Shown here piece after piece: positions 45,900 through 57,677 of a stretch of DNA of 64,000 nt. The notes beneath the pieces were generated by a model that did not search any database, had not been told where the DNA came from, and saw nothing but the letters and a program-made list of their open reading frames with translations. Positions within the stretch are counted from its first letter, which is position 1, and the number at the start of each line of letters is the position of its first letter. This DNA comes from Phragmites australis (lineage: Eukaryota; Streptophyta; Magnoliopsida; Poales; Poaceae): NCBI RefSeq assembly GCF_958298935.1, contig NC_084938.1, positions 22,673,501 through 22,737,500 on the forward strand, read 5' to 3'. Position numbers and translations under genes: made by a program.

Positions 45900-47552
45900 C
45901 ATACAAAAGACTTAGACTTAGACTTTCATACCCATTTGGCTACACATATGTCTACGCTATACATGAATAATCCTCATATTCAACTACATTAACTTTTCTA
46001 TGCTCTTTGGCATGGCTTTCTTGAGCTAGAGCCCACTGTAATACTTGGTTCACATATGAAAATTCCTGTCCTTCTAACATCTCTTTGATGTGTGCATACA
46101 AACCGGCAAAAGATAATTCAGCTAGATCCCTATTAGAGAGAGTTACATTAAAACATTGGTTTTTATTACCTCTAAACCTCCTAATATATTCAGAAATGGG
46201 CTCATTATAGTTTTGTGTAACCGATGTCAAGTGAATTAACATCAACTCTGTATCTCTGGTATAGAAATATTCATGAAATGTTTGCTCAAGTTGTGCCTAT
46301 ATATGAATAGAGTTAGGCGCAAGCAAAGTAAACTAAGTAAATGCATTGCCGAAAAGTGACAAAAGGAAATAAGCGTAATTTTAAAGAATTGCTATCACTG
46401 GCTTCACCACATTACGCAGGAAATTGTTGTATGTGTTCCATTGTGGTTCTACCATCCTCCCGTTGAATTTAACAAAATCAGGAACTTTAAACCTACGGTG
46501 ATATGGCATTGTGTCATAATAATCAGGGTTAATTTTTGATAAACACGTTATTTACCTTTAAGTGCTATCCCAAAAAATGTTCCCTCAAAATATTAGTTAT
46601 TTGCTCGTTGATGCTTTCAGGCCTAAAAGTGTTTGGGCCTTAGGTTGATTAGGTGGTATATTAGAATGTTGTTGTGGCTTAAAAGGTTGTGGTTACGATG
46701 TATCACGAGAGTGCAAAACTATAGGCTGCATATGTGGAGTATTTTGTGAAGGTACGTTAAAGTAAGTATACAGCAATGAACCATACAGGATGCTGATACC
46801 TTGTGGATGTATGGGAGGCATACTATATGCCACGGTATTGTATATGACTAACGATATACTTGCTGAAATTTTATTACCTTGGCTATTAGCTACGTGTGGA
46901 ATCGAACTAATTATGCTATATGTCGTGCTTGGTACTGGAAAAACGAATAAGCAAACCTCTGATTTTCTAGTATTTAGTGTATTAAACGAAGGTGTCTCCA
47001 CAATGGCCAAGGCCACATTAGTTGGGCTATAAGTTTGTTGCATCGATATATTTTGTTGTGTAGGCAAAGGTGTTGCAAATTGTGCCGATGAACCTAAATG
47101 TACTTGCTGGAATTGGTTATTACCATTGGAATTCGAGGTGCTAGCATAATGCAATTGGAACTGTTGTTGTTTTTTTTTACCTTTTTCATCTTGCAATTCA
47201 ATAAACAAAGCCCTAACATGACTAGATAGCACATGATCTAGACTTTTGACCAATGTTTTAGAATTATTGAACATAGCAGTACCAACAGATTGATCAACCA
47301 TGTGTGCAATACGTTCTTGTAAATCATGAGTGGAATTAGTTACACTGATCTTTATCTCATGCTTGGCATGGACGATTGACATCGAATTGCCCTTCTTGAT
47401 GATGCCTTGATGTGTTTTCTAATAGCATGCAAGCATCGTCTTCTCTACCTCCCGCTTTTGAGCTTTAATAGCTTGGCTATCCTCCTTGGAAGCTCCTCAA
47501 GCATTTGTGAGATAATATTTTTGGTGTTGATCTCGGCCTCCTCTCCAGCCAT
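45900..47552 (-). pseudogene. gypsy 2 gag
   Basis: Starts at complement 47552-47550 with MAGEEAEINTKNIISQMLEE. The long frame 46693-47382 follows, then 45952-46245 with MMLIHLTSVTQNYNEPISEY and IRRFRGNKNQCFNVTLSNRD, the conserved retrotransposon gag core (the YIRRFR-type helix). Frameshifts separate the pieces. Confidence 0.75.
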
Positions 47553-47646
47553 AGCACAATAGCTAGGGAGGTGAGCAGTAGCCGAAACCTTGGATGAAGA
47601 TGCTGATGAAGAACCAGAGATTCTCCCCAGCGGAGTTGCTAATTTG

Positions 47647-48772
47647 TGTTGGGCGAGGAATTTTGCAATCCCACGTAACACACGGATCCATCTTGAATAA
47701 CTATCGATTTTTATAGCAATACGATTTCGACCAACAACCTTGGGATTCACCGCCCAGATAATTTATGGAACTACCATCTAAATCGCGGGGATTCGAAGTA
47801 GTAGTGAAGAACTACTCTAAAACTACCACAAAGTGTAGAAAAGTAAAGTAGAACGAAAAGTAGATGCAATAATTGCGATTGACTGAGTTATTGTTTGCAA
47901 TCAGCTATCACCCTCAACTATTTATAAGAGGGACGTGATCTTGGTCCTAGGGAGTCAAAGTATGACTCTTTACCAACCCTAAACACATCCTGTTCGATCA
48001 AAAATATGAAAGAAATCCGAACAGATCTTCGAATCTAAACTGACTCGGATTTGGTCTGAACACCGGATGTTCCAGTGAGAACAAATTTCTAAACACGGGA
48101 CCTTCCAGCGAGTTTAATTCGACTGGAATCCTAAACTACGTCTTAACGTACACTGGATATTTCAATGGCCGAAATGAACTCACCGGAGGCTTCACTGAAT
48201 GGTTCTTGAGAGAGTCAATTTTTGGCAAAAAAATCACATTTGCACGTACAGGATAATCCGGCGTTCATCAAATACCTCACCGGACTGTTTTTTCTAGAGA
48301 GCATATTTTTCTGCATGAAATCTCCTTTGTTCACACAGGATAGTCTTGCGTCTGCTAGATGTACTGTCAGACTAATTTTTCCAGAGATCATGTTTTCGGC
48401 ACAAACTCGAGTTACGTTGACCGGATAGTCCGACGTTCACTTCATACCTCACCGGACTATTTTTCAGAAAAGAAAACTTTGAACACAAACTACCTTTGAA
48501 CCCATCGGATATTCCGGTGTATTCATCGGATCATGCACCAGACTGATTTTTCCAGAAAGCAATCATCTCTGCAAGAAATTGTTCTTATACACACCGGATA
48601 GTCCGATAGCAGAATTGTGTTCACCAGACGCTTACGTCAGACTAATTTTTCCAGAGAACATATTTTCTTTATGGAGTCCCCTTCCCAGGATAATCAAGTG
48701 ATAACACTGCCTTAATCACTGGGTTATCTAGTGCGTACAAAAGTCTGGCCGTGTCATTTTTTATCATCAACG
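47647..48772 (-). repeat. gypsy 2 LTR (5')
   Basis: 1126 bp, homologous to 39233-40397, with the same CCGGATAGTCCG sub-repeat array in its right half (about 48060-48720). Confidence 0.9.
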
Positions 48773-48788
48773 CAAGCCTGCAGTGAAA

Positions 48789-49680
48789 GAGGGCCGTGAC
48801 AGTACGTTAGCCTTAGCGCAGCGCCGGTGCCCTGTAGGCTGTAGCCCTGTACTCACGAGTCACGACCACGCAACGCTCGCTCCCTCCTATATGGAAGAAC
48901 GGCGCTGACCCGTATGCTGCGCTCAGAATCCACGGAACAGAAGGGCGCTCCTGCAACGTTCGAGTCGCGCGTCGAGGCCCGCGGCGACGCTCGAGAAGGT
49001 CGCAGCCACCACAAGCCCCGCCGACCCGTCGCTAACCCTCTTTGGCTCGAGAGTCGTGACAGCGGCCCTGCACCTGCGCGCATTTAACATCCCGTGCCGT
49101 GCCACGGCATGGCGGGACGGCCCTGGTGAGTGGTGACCCCTTCTCTGACGCGGTGACGCCTGCGCGTGCTTCTGAAGCGATGACGCAACGCACCTGGCCA
49201 CGCACTGCGGCTGATCAGCCTGAGCCGTTCGCGGTCCGCCCGCCCCGTCGAACGAATTGAAGTGAGCCCGCGCGCCTGACGCCCACAACAGCAGCGGCTC
49301 AGCGCACCGGTTCCTTTGGCTGGGTCGCGGTCGCACGGTGCCTTCCGCCGGTCCGGTTGGGCCTTTGCCCTTTGCCGGGCGCGTTCACGCTAACTGCCTC
49401 CGCCGTTGGGCCTCACGCCACGTTCCCTCACTAATCACCAGCCAATTCGCCGTGCGGCGCCAGGCCGTTGCTGCGGCCGTGGCATTGCTGCTGCAGCAAG
49501 CACGGCACGAACACGGTTCAACCACACAAGCCGCAGACTCGGGAGCGCGAAAGACTGAACGTCATAGGCGCGGTGACGTACTCACATATGCCCGCCGCAG
49601 CCGGAGGTCAGCACTCATGGATGTTGACCTTAATTTGTGCACTAATTCGCTAAGTTCTAGCCCTAAGATCAAACACTTGT
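48789..49680. other. GC-rich intergenic or upstream region of broken gene
   Basis: GC-rich DNA with overlapping open frames on both strands but no recognisable domain. It lies upstream of the acceptor at 48778-48788 on the minus strand, so exons of that unidentified gene may be here; none was proved. Confidence 0.3.
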
Positions 49681-50479
49681 TAATTGTGGAAGCGTGAAGA
49701 CTGATCGGAGCCCATAGATGCCATGAAAAGGTCGTTGACGGTTCGGTGCAGGTGAAAATCATCGTTGACAGCTTGGTGCGGGTGAAAATTGTGATCGGTG
49801 TCAGCGTAGTTGTCGGCACCGAGGTGTTGATGTCACCGGCACGGTGATGAGCTTGGTGCAGTGCCAGTGTGATGTGGGTGTAGATGGCGATGGTGCTGTG
49901 GCTGCGACCTTCTTTTCACTCCAGCACCCATATGTGATCGGTCGTAGGGTTTAGGTATGTAGGGTGTGCGTTAGCTATGTGAGATCGACACCCATGATCC
50001 CCGGCATTCCCCTCTTTTATTGTGGCGTTGTGTGGAATGGGATCGCAACCAATTAGTATTAGTTGCGCCTCTGATCAGGGCGTGAGATGGGGATGGACTC
50101 CCCTCATCTCTCGGTCACGTTTGATTGGGATATGTTAGGATAGAGCTGAGATCAATTCCAATATTCTCCCTTCGATTATAAGGCTAATATTATAAGACCA
50201 CTCTTAATAAAATAGCACACCAAGGCTAAGCATTGCAACGGCTAATAAAATACCACTGAAATTCAAAAACCTATAGTATACCACTCCATCTCAAAATAAA
50301 AATTCGTTATTCTTAATGGAAGTTGGTTTGCTTTATGGTCCTGTTGTCTAAAATCATTGGCTTTCAAATAACCCCATGCCCGCAACATAGTCACGAAAAT
50401 ATATGGGATGGTAAGTTTTTAGTGAGCGGATCTGCAAGCATTGACTTAGTACTTATATGCTTGACACTGATAATTTAAT

Positions 50480-50979
50480 TTTGAATTTTATCTTTTACAA
50501 CATGATACTTAATATTGATGTGTTTGGTAACACCGTTCGACTTGTTGTTACTAATATAGAAAATTGCAAGTTGATTATCGCAATATAATGTAAATAGTGT
50601 TGAAATGCTATCTACCACTCTTAATTCTGGGATAAAATTCTTTAATCACAGTCTATCTAGTAGTCTCATAACATGCTACAAACTCAGCTTGCATAGTTGA
50701 TAATATCGTAAGTGTCTGTTTAGAGCTTTTCCATGAGACAGCTCCTCCTGCAATTTTGAAGATAACCTGACGTGAATTTTTTATATTCACACACCCCGCA
50801 AAGTATGCATCAAAATGACCATAACTTCTGAGGTTATCAGAATTTCTAAAAGTGAACATGCAGTGCTTAGTCACTTGCAAATAGCGAAGGACTTTTTTAA
50901 CAGCTTTCCAATGGTATAGTCCTGAATTTGATTGATATCTACCAAACATTCCGATCACAAAAGCTATGTGAGGGCACAT
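50480..50979 (-). pseudogene. copia 2 RNase H
   Basis: Minus frame 50653-50979: MCPHIAFVIGMFGRYQSNSG, HWKAVKKVLRYLQVTKHCMF and SWKSSKQTLTILSTMQAEFV, then a continuation with HINIKYHVVKDKIQN and STKSMLADPLTKNLP with stops. The catalytic pattern is typical of copia RNase H. The frame continues across the solo LTR into YVC. Confidence 0.85.
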
Positions 50980-52699
50980 TGTGGCTAAAATGGTCCTATT
51001 TGACCATAATTGTGATTTTAGTGATTAATGACAATATAGTCAATGTAACTAATATATTTGTCAAGTATATGTTTTAGTAGGTCTCATAGATGCAGTACAT
51101 AAAAATGACACCGCAGCCGGAACAAAGTTTTGTTGAAATAGAGAAGTCACATGAAAACGTACTTACCAGATGGTCCAGTGCTAGAAGAATTGTATGCACC
51201 ATAGCTTTGTATCAAGATGCAGTTATACCTCACCGGATGGTCCGGTGTCAAATGGGCAGAAGTAGTGGAGCATTATTGACAAAGGGAAGAATGCAGATGG
51301 CTTCACCTAATGGTCCAGCAATTAGCTTGTGCGTACTGGAGGATCACACCGGAGCATTTTTACCAGAGAGGCTGCAACTGTTGAAGTAGATGGATGAACT
51401 GACCAGATAGTCTGGTGATCACAGAGAAAGTTACACCGGAGCATTTCCAGGGAAAAAAGAGAAGATACAACTAACCGGATAGTTCGGTGATGAAGAAGAA
51501 CAACACAACAGCGCATTTCTTGCAGAGAAGGCTGCAACTATTGAAGACTGAAGATCAACCCACCAGATGGTCCGATGATAGGTGTTGTGTATACTGAAGG
51601 CTTACACCAGAGCAATTTACACAGAGAGGCTGCAGACGCTTGAATGCCTCAAATGTACTCACCAGATAGTCCAGTGATGGAGATGATGTATACACCAGAG
51701 TGTCCGGTGTTCTCAGAGGCTTTGAGTGAAAGTCCAACGGTTAGTTTCTGAAGATGTACTCATCGGATGATTTGGTGTTAGTACTACTGTTCTCGCAGTA
51801 TTATCCGGTGTTAACAGCTTTTCTGAGCTATTGGGTTAATGGCTAATACACGAGTTTGAGGCTATAAATACCCCTCCACTCAGTATTTTGAAGGTGTGGC
51901 ATGTTGCTGGAGTATAGAGAAAGCTCATACACACTTAAGAAGACATCCAAGTCATCAAAGCTCTTAAAGTGATCATCCAAGAAAATTAAGCAAAATAATT
52001 AGAGAGTGATTAGTGCTTATAGACCTAAGGAGAGTGTTGCTAGGTGATAGCTGCCTAGAGAGTGGATCAAGGAGCAATCTTAACTTGTACCAAGAGGTAT
52101 GTCGGCACCTTAGAGTTTTGGTGACTCACTAGCAAGCTTGTTGACCTTCTGACTTGATGTGGAGCGGTAGCAAAGCAATTATGCGGGGACATGAAGACCC
52201 TTGCCTTTGTGGCTCAAGCTCCAAAGTGATCACGGTGGCAAATAACTGGAAGAGAGGCTAGTGGTGATACATTGCCTTAGTGGCCTTGCGGCTCATCCGG
52301 CTTGAGATCTTGTCTTAGTGGCTTGGTGCCTCAAGAGCCGTGATCGGGTGCTGATCGGGAGACTATCGTTTGTGAAACTCCAACGTGGACTAAGGGTGGT
52401 ATTTATGCTATTGATACCACAGGATAAAAATTCCTTGTGTCAAGTTTGCTTTCTCTACCTTATTTACGTTTCCGTATTTACATTCTTGCAATCTACCTTT
52501 GCGCATTTATCTTCCTAGAATAGTTTGCTAGGATTGGCTATAGGTTACAATACTCTTTTGAGTGGTAGAGTAGACACACTAGATAAATCTAAAGCACATT
52601 TATATAGAAATTGAGATAGATTTATCTTGTGAAGTTTTTTTGAGCCGGTTAGGTTTCTAAGCGTCCTAATTCACCTACTCTTAGGACGTCATCGATCCT
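50980..52699 (+). mobile_element. solo LTR of SIRE/Maximus-like copia
   Basis: A 1.72-kb LTR inserted in copia 2 pol, flanked by a perfect CACAT duplication (50975-50979 and 52700-52704). It begins TGTGGCTAAAATGGTCC, has GATTTTAGTGATTAATGACA as in SIRE LTRs, and ends ...CATCGATCCT; the terminal CA expected of LTRs is not evident. Without it, copia 2 would read ...YVC-MCPHIAFV in one frame. Its centre (about 51165-51800) is an array of (A/C)CCGGATGGTCCGGTG-like sub-repeats. Confidence 0.75.
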
Positions 52700-52780
52700 C
52701 ACATGCATACATACTTGAACATATATAATGCTTCCGACAACTGAAGTATAAGGAACTGACTTCATCTGATCATTTGGACA

Positions 52781-53420
52781 TTAAAATGTTCCAAACTTAT
52801 CGCCCTTAACAATAGGAGCAGGCGAGGCATAACACTTATGTATATTGTATTTCTTTAGTATTCTATCGATGTATGTCTTTTGCGACAAACATAATACTAA
52901 TTTGGACCTATCTCGGTGAATCTCAATACCAAGAACGTAAGAAACTTCATTGAGATCTTTCATGTCAAAATTAGAGGAAAGGAACTTCTCGGTCTTAAAC
53001 AACCTACCCTTATCGCTGGTGGCCAATAAGATATCATCCACATAAAGAACTAAGATGGTGATTTTTTTCCTTTTAAACTTAACATAAATGTAGTTATCAA
53101 ATGCATGTTCCTTAAAGCTAAAATTTCTAGTGACTTTATCAAATTTGAAATACCACTGCCTAGACGCTTGCTTTAGACCAGAAATTGATTTCTTAAGGCG
53201 ACATTCCATATATTTCTTGCCTTCCATGAGAAAATCTCCTAGTTGAGCCATGTAAATATTTTCTTCTAAGTTAACATTAAGGAATGTCGTTTTTACGTCC
53301 ATATGATGCAGCTCTAAATCATAATGAGCAATAAGTGCTATAATAATACTAAAAACTATTTACTTAATACATGAGAGAAAGTTTCATTATAGTCAATCAG
53401 TTCTAATTTTGAGAAGCCTT
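52781..53420 (-). pseudogene. copia 2 reverse transcriptase
   Basis: Minus frame 52781-53302: MDVKTTFLNVNLEENIYMAQ, LKKSISGLKQASRQWYFKFD, the catalytic YVDD in LVLYVDDILLATSD and YVLGIEIHRDRS. Open over 173 codons, but its start and C-terminus are lost. Confidence 0.85.
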
Positions 53421-53833
53421 TTTCTACGAGCCTCTTTCGATGTTCCTTTTAGAGTCATGATTGGTTTTGTAGACCATTTATAGCCTACTATTTGGCTCCA
53501 TAAGAGATTTCTACTAGGTCCTACACATCAATATCGCTCGTAGACTTTAATTCGTCATGTATGGCTTTAAGCCACTCTGGCGAATGCTCACTCATCATGA
53601 TCTCTTTATACGAGTTAAGATCTTCTGTCTTCCCTATGTTATCAACATCCTCATTCATACAAATAACATAATCATTCAAGATGCAGGTCTCCTGCCATGT
53701 TGTGATCTCCTTATCAGTTCATTAGACACTGTAGGATCATAACTGGGTACTGCAAGTGACTGCTGAGGTTCATTGTTAGGTACATTGTTAGGAATTTTAG
53801 AGACCTCAACAGGCGGTGCACTGATGTTATTTT

Positions 53834-54190
53834 CTACTGAAGGTGCAACCACCTAGAGTGCAGGAACGTAGGTCTCATAAATCCACTTCTCCTCGAGATA
53901 ACTTTCCTAGGCTCTAGATCCTCGTTCTCAAAAAACACATGTCTTGTTACTATGAACTTAGTGATATTGTCTAGACCATAAAAGCGATAACCCTTCGATC
54001 TTTCGGGATACCCGATGAAGTGACAACTAACTGTCTTAGGATCTAATTTTCCAATATGTAGATTAAAAAATTTAGCTTTAGCTGCACAACCCCACACACG
54101 TAAATATTTTAAGCTCGGTTCCTCCCAATCCATAATTCATAAAAGACTTTTGGGGACTAATTTAGTGGAAACATGATTAAGAATGTACGC
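53834..54190 (-). pseudogene. copia 2 integrase C-terminus
   Basis: Minus frame: PSLKYLRVWGCAAKAKFFN, KTVSCHFIGYPERSKGYRFY and TRHVFFENED, the conserved tail of copia integrase. The N-terminal part is not present. Confidence 0.8.
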
Positions 54191-54344
54191 AGTCGTGTTA
54201 AGTGTCTTTATCCACAGTCCAACTAGTAAACTAGAATAACTGAGCATACTTCGCACTAGGTCGATAAGTGTACAGTTGCATCGCTTAGCTATCCAGTTCT
54301 GCTAAGGTTTACCAGGCGTAGAATATAAGGCTACAAGACCAAAA

Positions 54345-54570
54345 TTCACAAAATTTCATGAAAATTTTAATTTCATTTTACAATTTTTTTCGTTCACCGA
54401 GGACTGAATTCACGAAATTTTGCCAAAATTTCCGTCATATTTTTGTCCTCTGCTTTGTGGGTCTCACTTGTCAGTGAAAGAAAATTCTAAAATTAGATAT
54501 TTCATTTCACTTAGAATTCCCGAAATTTGCAAAATTTAGCCGAAGTTTGGGTGAAATTTTAATCGGTGGT
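54345..54570. repeat. AT-rich AAATTTCG repeat, copy C
   Basis: Related to 38865-39055: AATTTCATTTTACA, TTTTTTTCGTTCAC, GTGGGTCTCACTTGTCAGTG and GAAATTTTAATCGGTG. The ends are imperfectly inverted. It truncates copia 2. Confidence 0.45.
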
Positions 54571-54706
54571 AATCCGTGCATCACCATTTGATAAGGTAGA
54601 CAAGCTTGCATGCGTTGATTGGCCGGAGCTGAAAACCAAAACAATTACAACTTAACACCCGTTCCTCCGTACATGTAATGCTAGCAAATTTCCACCTTGG
54701 CTCTGT

Positions 54707-56045
54707 CACTACGTGAAAACATACAAAGGGATATAAAATTAGTGATAGATCGTAACATGATCTGTTACTTATGATAATAATGACGAGTCATAGTTATGAC
54801 CTATCACTAATAATGAATTATTAGTGACGGATTATTTTAGATCAGTCATAGGTAACGGGCTACGGTTATGACCCGTTACCTATGACGACTCATCAGTAAT
54901 TAGTTATTCTAGCTAGTCATTACTGACAGATCAAGTTGTGACCCGTCACTATTGACAAACTTATCAGTGATGGGTCGTCCTAAGCCAGTCATAGATGACG
55001 GATCAAATTATGACCTGTCACTAATGATGATAGTTTTCTTTTCTTTTCTCATGCAACACCAATGACTTCATCGGTGACGGGTCAGTGTTACGACCCATCA
55101 CCAATGACTTATAACATGAATATTTTTTATTGTTTTATTTTTCTTTTATTTTTTCTCACCTCAGCAGCACTAGAATAGGAATCATATACATTTTTGCTAA
55201 ATTTTGATGTAAGGGATAGTAGCTATGGACACAAACATGCGTTTTGAAAATGGTGCAGAAACTTCAGGGGGCAAGAATCAATCTTCCAAGACGAATTTGG
55301 CCTCAAAATTTTTACCGAACTCAACAAAGTCAAGAAGAAACATATGTAACTTTTTCTGTAGATGTTCATAGAGTTAGAAAAACATCTAAATCAGAGTCCA
55401 TCTGCAAATATTGTGCCTATTGTACTGAAGACACTTCGGTTCACCTATCAAATTGTGATCGTTGGCATGAGATATTTAAAAATTCATAAAATATTTCTAA
55501 TTCTTTGGATGAAGAAAAATTTTATTAGTAAATCAACAATTTACAGAATTCAGTATCAAACAATTTAGTACTCCATAATTTGGCAAAAACAGTCATCAGT
55601 GACAGGTCATAACTATGACCTATCACGTCACCTATGAAATTAAAAGGATAAAATATCCAGTTTCTAGCATAACAACGTAATAGCTGAGGTGGTAAGGGGG
55701 TTCGATACGAGAGGAGGTCGCGGGTTCGATTTTCACAGAACACAAAGATTGAAAACTGTTTGAAAAAAGTCGAGGCTTGTGGGGCCTATGCGATAGGCCC
55801 TGTGTTGGGGTGACTTCAGTGAATTTTTTTTTACTTTTTTTTGTCTAAAACTGTGAAAAAACGCTCATCAGTCATAAGTGATGGGTCACTGTTAAGACCT
55901 ATCACTTATATTCAGTCATAAGGGATGGGTCACTGTTACGATCAGTCACCTATGACCTTCATTAGTTACGGGTCATGTTGTGACCCGTCGCCTCTGACTT
56001 TAATGGTGATGGGTCTATATCCGTCACCAATGACGACTAATCATA
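54707..56045 (+). mobile_element. CACTA-type transposon end with subterminal repeats
   Basis: A terminal motif CACTACGTGAAAAC at 54707-54720 is followed by dense subterminal repeats GTGA(C/T)GGGTC and their complements GACCC(G/A)TCAC in both orientations, at 54730-55110, 55595-55640 and 55860-56035. This arrangement is that of grass CACTA (En/Spm) elements. The element continues beyond the solo LTR to at least 57840 (AACCGATGACATCATC). The opposite terminus was not found, so its length and transposase content are unknown. The open frame at 55244-55489 is probably not transposase. Confidence 0.65.
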
Positions 56046-56189
56046 TTAAAATTATTTATTTTACTAAATAAAACATATTTAAAACATTATTAGAATTACT
56101 CTAGATTTTCTAAATTATTTTCTAAAATAAAAACATTTATTCTAAAACTAAAACTTTTTTCAAAATTAAAATAGTATTAAAAACCTATT

Positions 56190-57672
56190 TGTCGGTGAAT
56201 CAGGAATCGGGGGTCCCCGAATCCCGAGGCCAGGCCAGCAATCCGCCACATGGCTCCATCCCGTGGGGTCACCTCCGCAAGACAAAAAAGATTAAGTCCC
56301 GGGAGAGGGCGCTCGAGGCCACAGTCAGTGGTCCCCGAGTGCCCAGGTTCCCCGATGATCTGCGAAGTTTAAGTGCCGGGAAAAAAGTGCTCAGGAAGGT
56401 ATATGGTGACCCCCGAGCACCCGAGTCCCCCGACGATCAGGAAAGCTAAGTACCGGGAGAAGTGTGCCCGGGGCCGTGAGCGGTGGCCCCCTGGGCACCC
56501 AAGTATCCCGAGGACCCACTGAAGGAAGTTCCGGGAGAGAGTGCTTGGGGCTGCGTGCAGTGGCCCCCGAGCACTCGGTCCCCCGAGGATCCGTACAAGC
56601 GTGCCCGGGAAAGAGTGCTCGTCGAGGTGAACAGTAGCCCCCGAGCACTCGGTTCCCTGAGGACCGAGGAAGGGCATTCTCAGGAGAGAGTGCTCGGGGA
56701 GGTAAACAGTGACCCCCGAGCACTCGGTTCCCCGACGACCCAGGAAGCCCCCTGACAGTGGCCCCCACAGGGGTCCACTGATGAGGTGTCAGCCAGTCAA
56801 AGGCCCGAGGCCGCATTTAAGAGCGCGCGTGGCCTATCACCTCCAACTGCTCCCGCCACACTCAGTGTCAGTTCCTGCCATTCTGGCAGAAGGGCGTGGG
56901 GACATTAAATGCACATGTCCCATCCCGTGTCATCCGGCACGTCTCGGGATAAGGTCGTGAGGGCCGAGGCGTTCTGTCTGCCGCGCTGCTGTGGCAGGAG
57001 AACAAGACAGGGCGGGCACGCCGGGCCGCTCTACGGCTGCCCGGTGGGCCCTCTCCATGGCACCCGTTGCCAGTGCATTTATGGTGATGAATGACCGGGC
57101 GCGGGGCGTATTTTCCACCCCCGGTCACTTCGTACAGAGGCTATGATGACGCCCTTTCCATTTATGGTGCTTTGGAACTCGTGCCCTCCCATTCGGGGCA
57201 TGCTACTGCCGGCAGGTATTTAAAGCAGCCGACAGCACGGACAAAGACAATCTCCGGGAAGTTGAGATAGCAAAGGGGGTTCTGGCTCAGGAAAAGCTGA
57301 AGCAGTTAAGGAAGTAGAGAAGATCGAGAAGCCCAAGAGCGCCTAAAGCCAGCAGATATACATAGACCGAAGAACAAGGAGCCCCAGGCTCTAGGATAGA
57401 CAAACATTCTTGTAACCAGCAACATCCTTGAGGGACATTCTCAGGGCATTTATTTTATCCATACAGGAGTAGGGTGTTACGCCTCCGTGCGGCCCGAACC
57501 TGTCTAAACCCCAGTGCATTTACTTCGTTCCGCATTATATCATTTCACCCCACCAGTCATCGCATTTATACCCATTTATTTCTCCAGCAAACATATTCAG
57601 GATCATCCCCCCGGCCGAATCTCTAAAAAGGGGTCCCTCAGGTTCCCTGCGACAGGAGTTAACCCTCCGACA
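56190..57672 (+). mobile_element. solo LTR of a Ty3/gypsy-type element
   Basis: Begins TGTCGGTGAATC and ends CCCTCCGACA, flanked by a perfect CTATT duplication (56185-56189 and 57673-57677). The first half (about 56285-56760) is an array of six or so ~78-bp units, each with GTGCTCGGG and its complement CCCGAGCAC. GTATTTAAAG at about 57218 is TATA-like. Its AAGAA-type downstream leader and the GC-rich composition fit grass gypsy LTRs. It is inserted in the CACTA element. The short frames over it are not genes. Confidence 0.85.
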
Positions 57673-57677
57673 CTATT

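Larger units (their letters stand above)
39233..48772 (-). mobile_element. Ty3/gypsy retrotransposon 2, Tat-like, degenerate
   Basis: LTRs 39233-40397 and 47647-48772 begin TGTTGGGC; the left ends ATCAACA and the right ATCAACG. A perfect 5-bp duplication CAAGC flanks it (39228-39232 and 48773-48777). A polypurine tract (minus-strand AAAAAACAGGGGGA) lies at the left LTR and a primer site region (minus AACTCCGCTGGGGAGA) at the right LTR, so it reads right to left. Order: gag, protease, RT, RNase H, archaeal-type RNase H start, integrase, with many stops. LTRs differ at roughly 9 of the first 59 bases, so the insertion is old. Confidence 0.9.
49700..54340 (-). mobile_element. Ty1/copia element 2, degenerate and truncated
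   Basis: Minus-oriented copia remnants: integrase C-terminus (53834-54190), RT (52781-53420), RNase H (50480-50979), then a polypurine-like GGGAGAATATTGG and LTR-like DNA from about 50170 leftward to about 49700. A solo LTR (50980-52699) splits RNase H from RT. The 5' part (gag, protease, 5' LTR) is missing. The right side ends at an AT-rich repeat near 54341. Confidence 0.75.

Noticed and set aside
49338..49697. Plus-strand 119-codon frame as a gene
   Set aside because: Overlapped by equally long frames in other phases; GC-rich, no motif, no promoter or splice support.
55244..55489. Cys-containing 81-residue frame with YCAYC as possible zinc protein
   Set aside because: It lies in the AT-rich interior of a CACTA element; only one CxxC-like pair, no start context or conservation visible.
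55680..55745. tRNA-like GCGGGTTCGATTTTC in the CACTA element
   Set aside because: Only a B-box resemblance; such stretches are common inside grass transposons and no cloverleaf forms.
56189..57128. Several Pro/Gly-rich open frames on both strands
   Set aside because: They overlap the solo LTR and its 78-bp repeat units; repeat-derived and non-coding.
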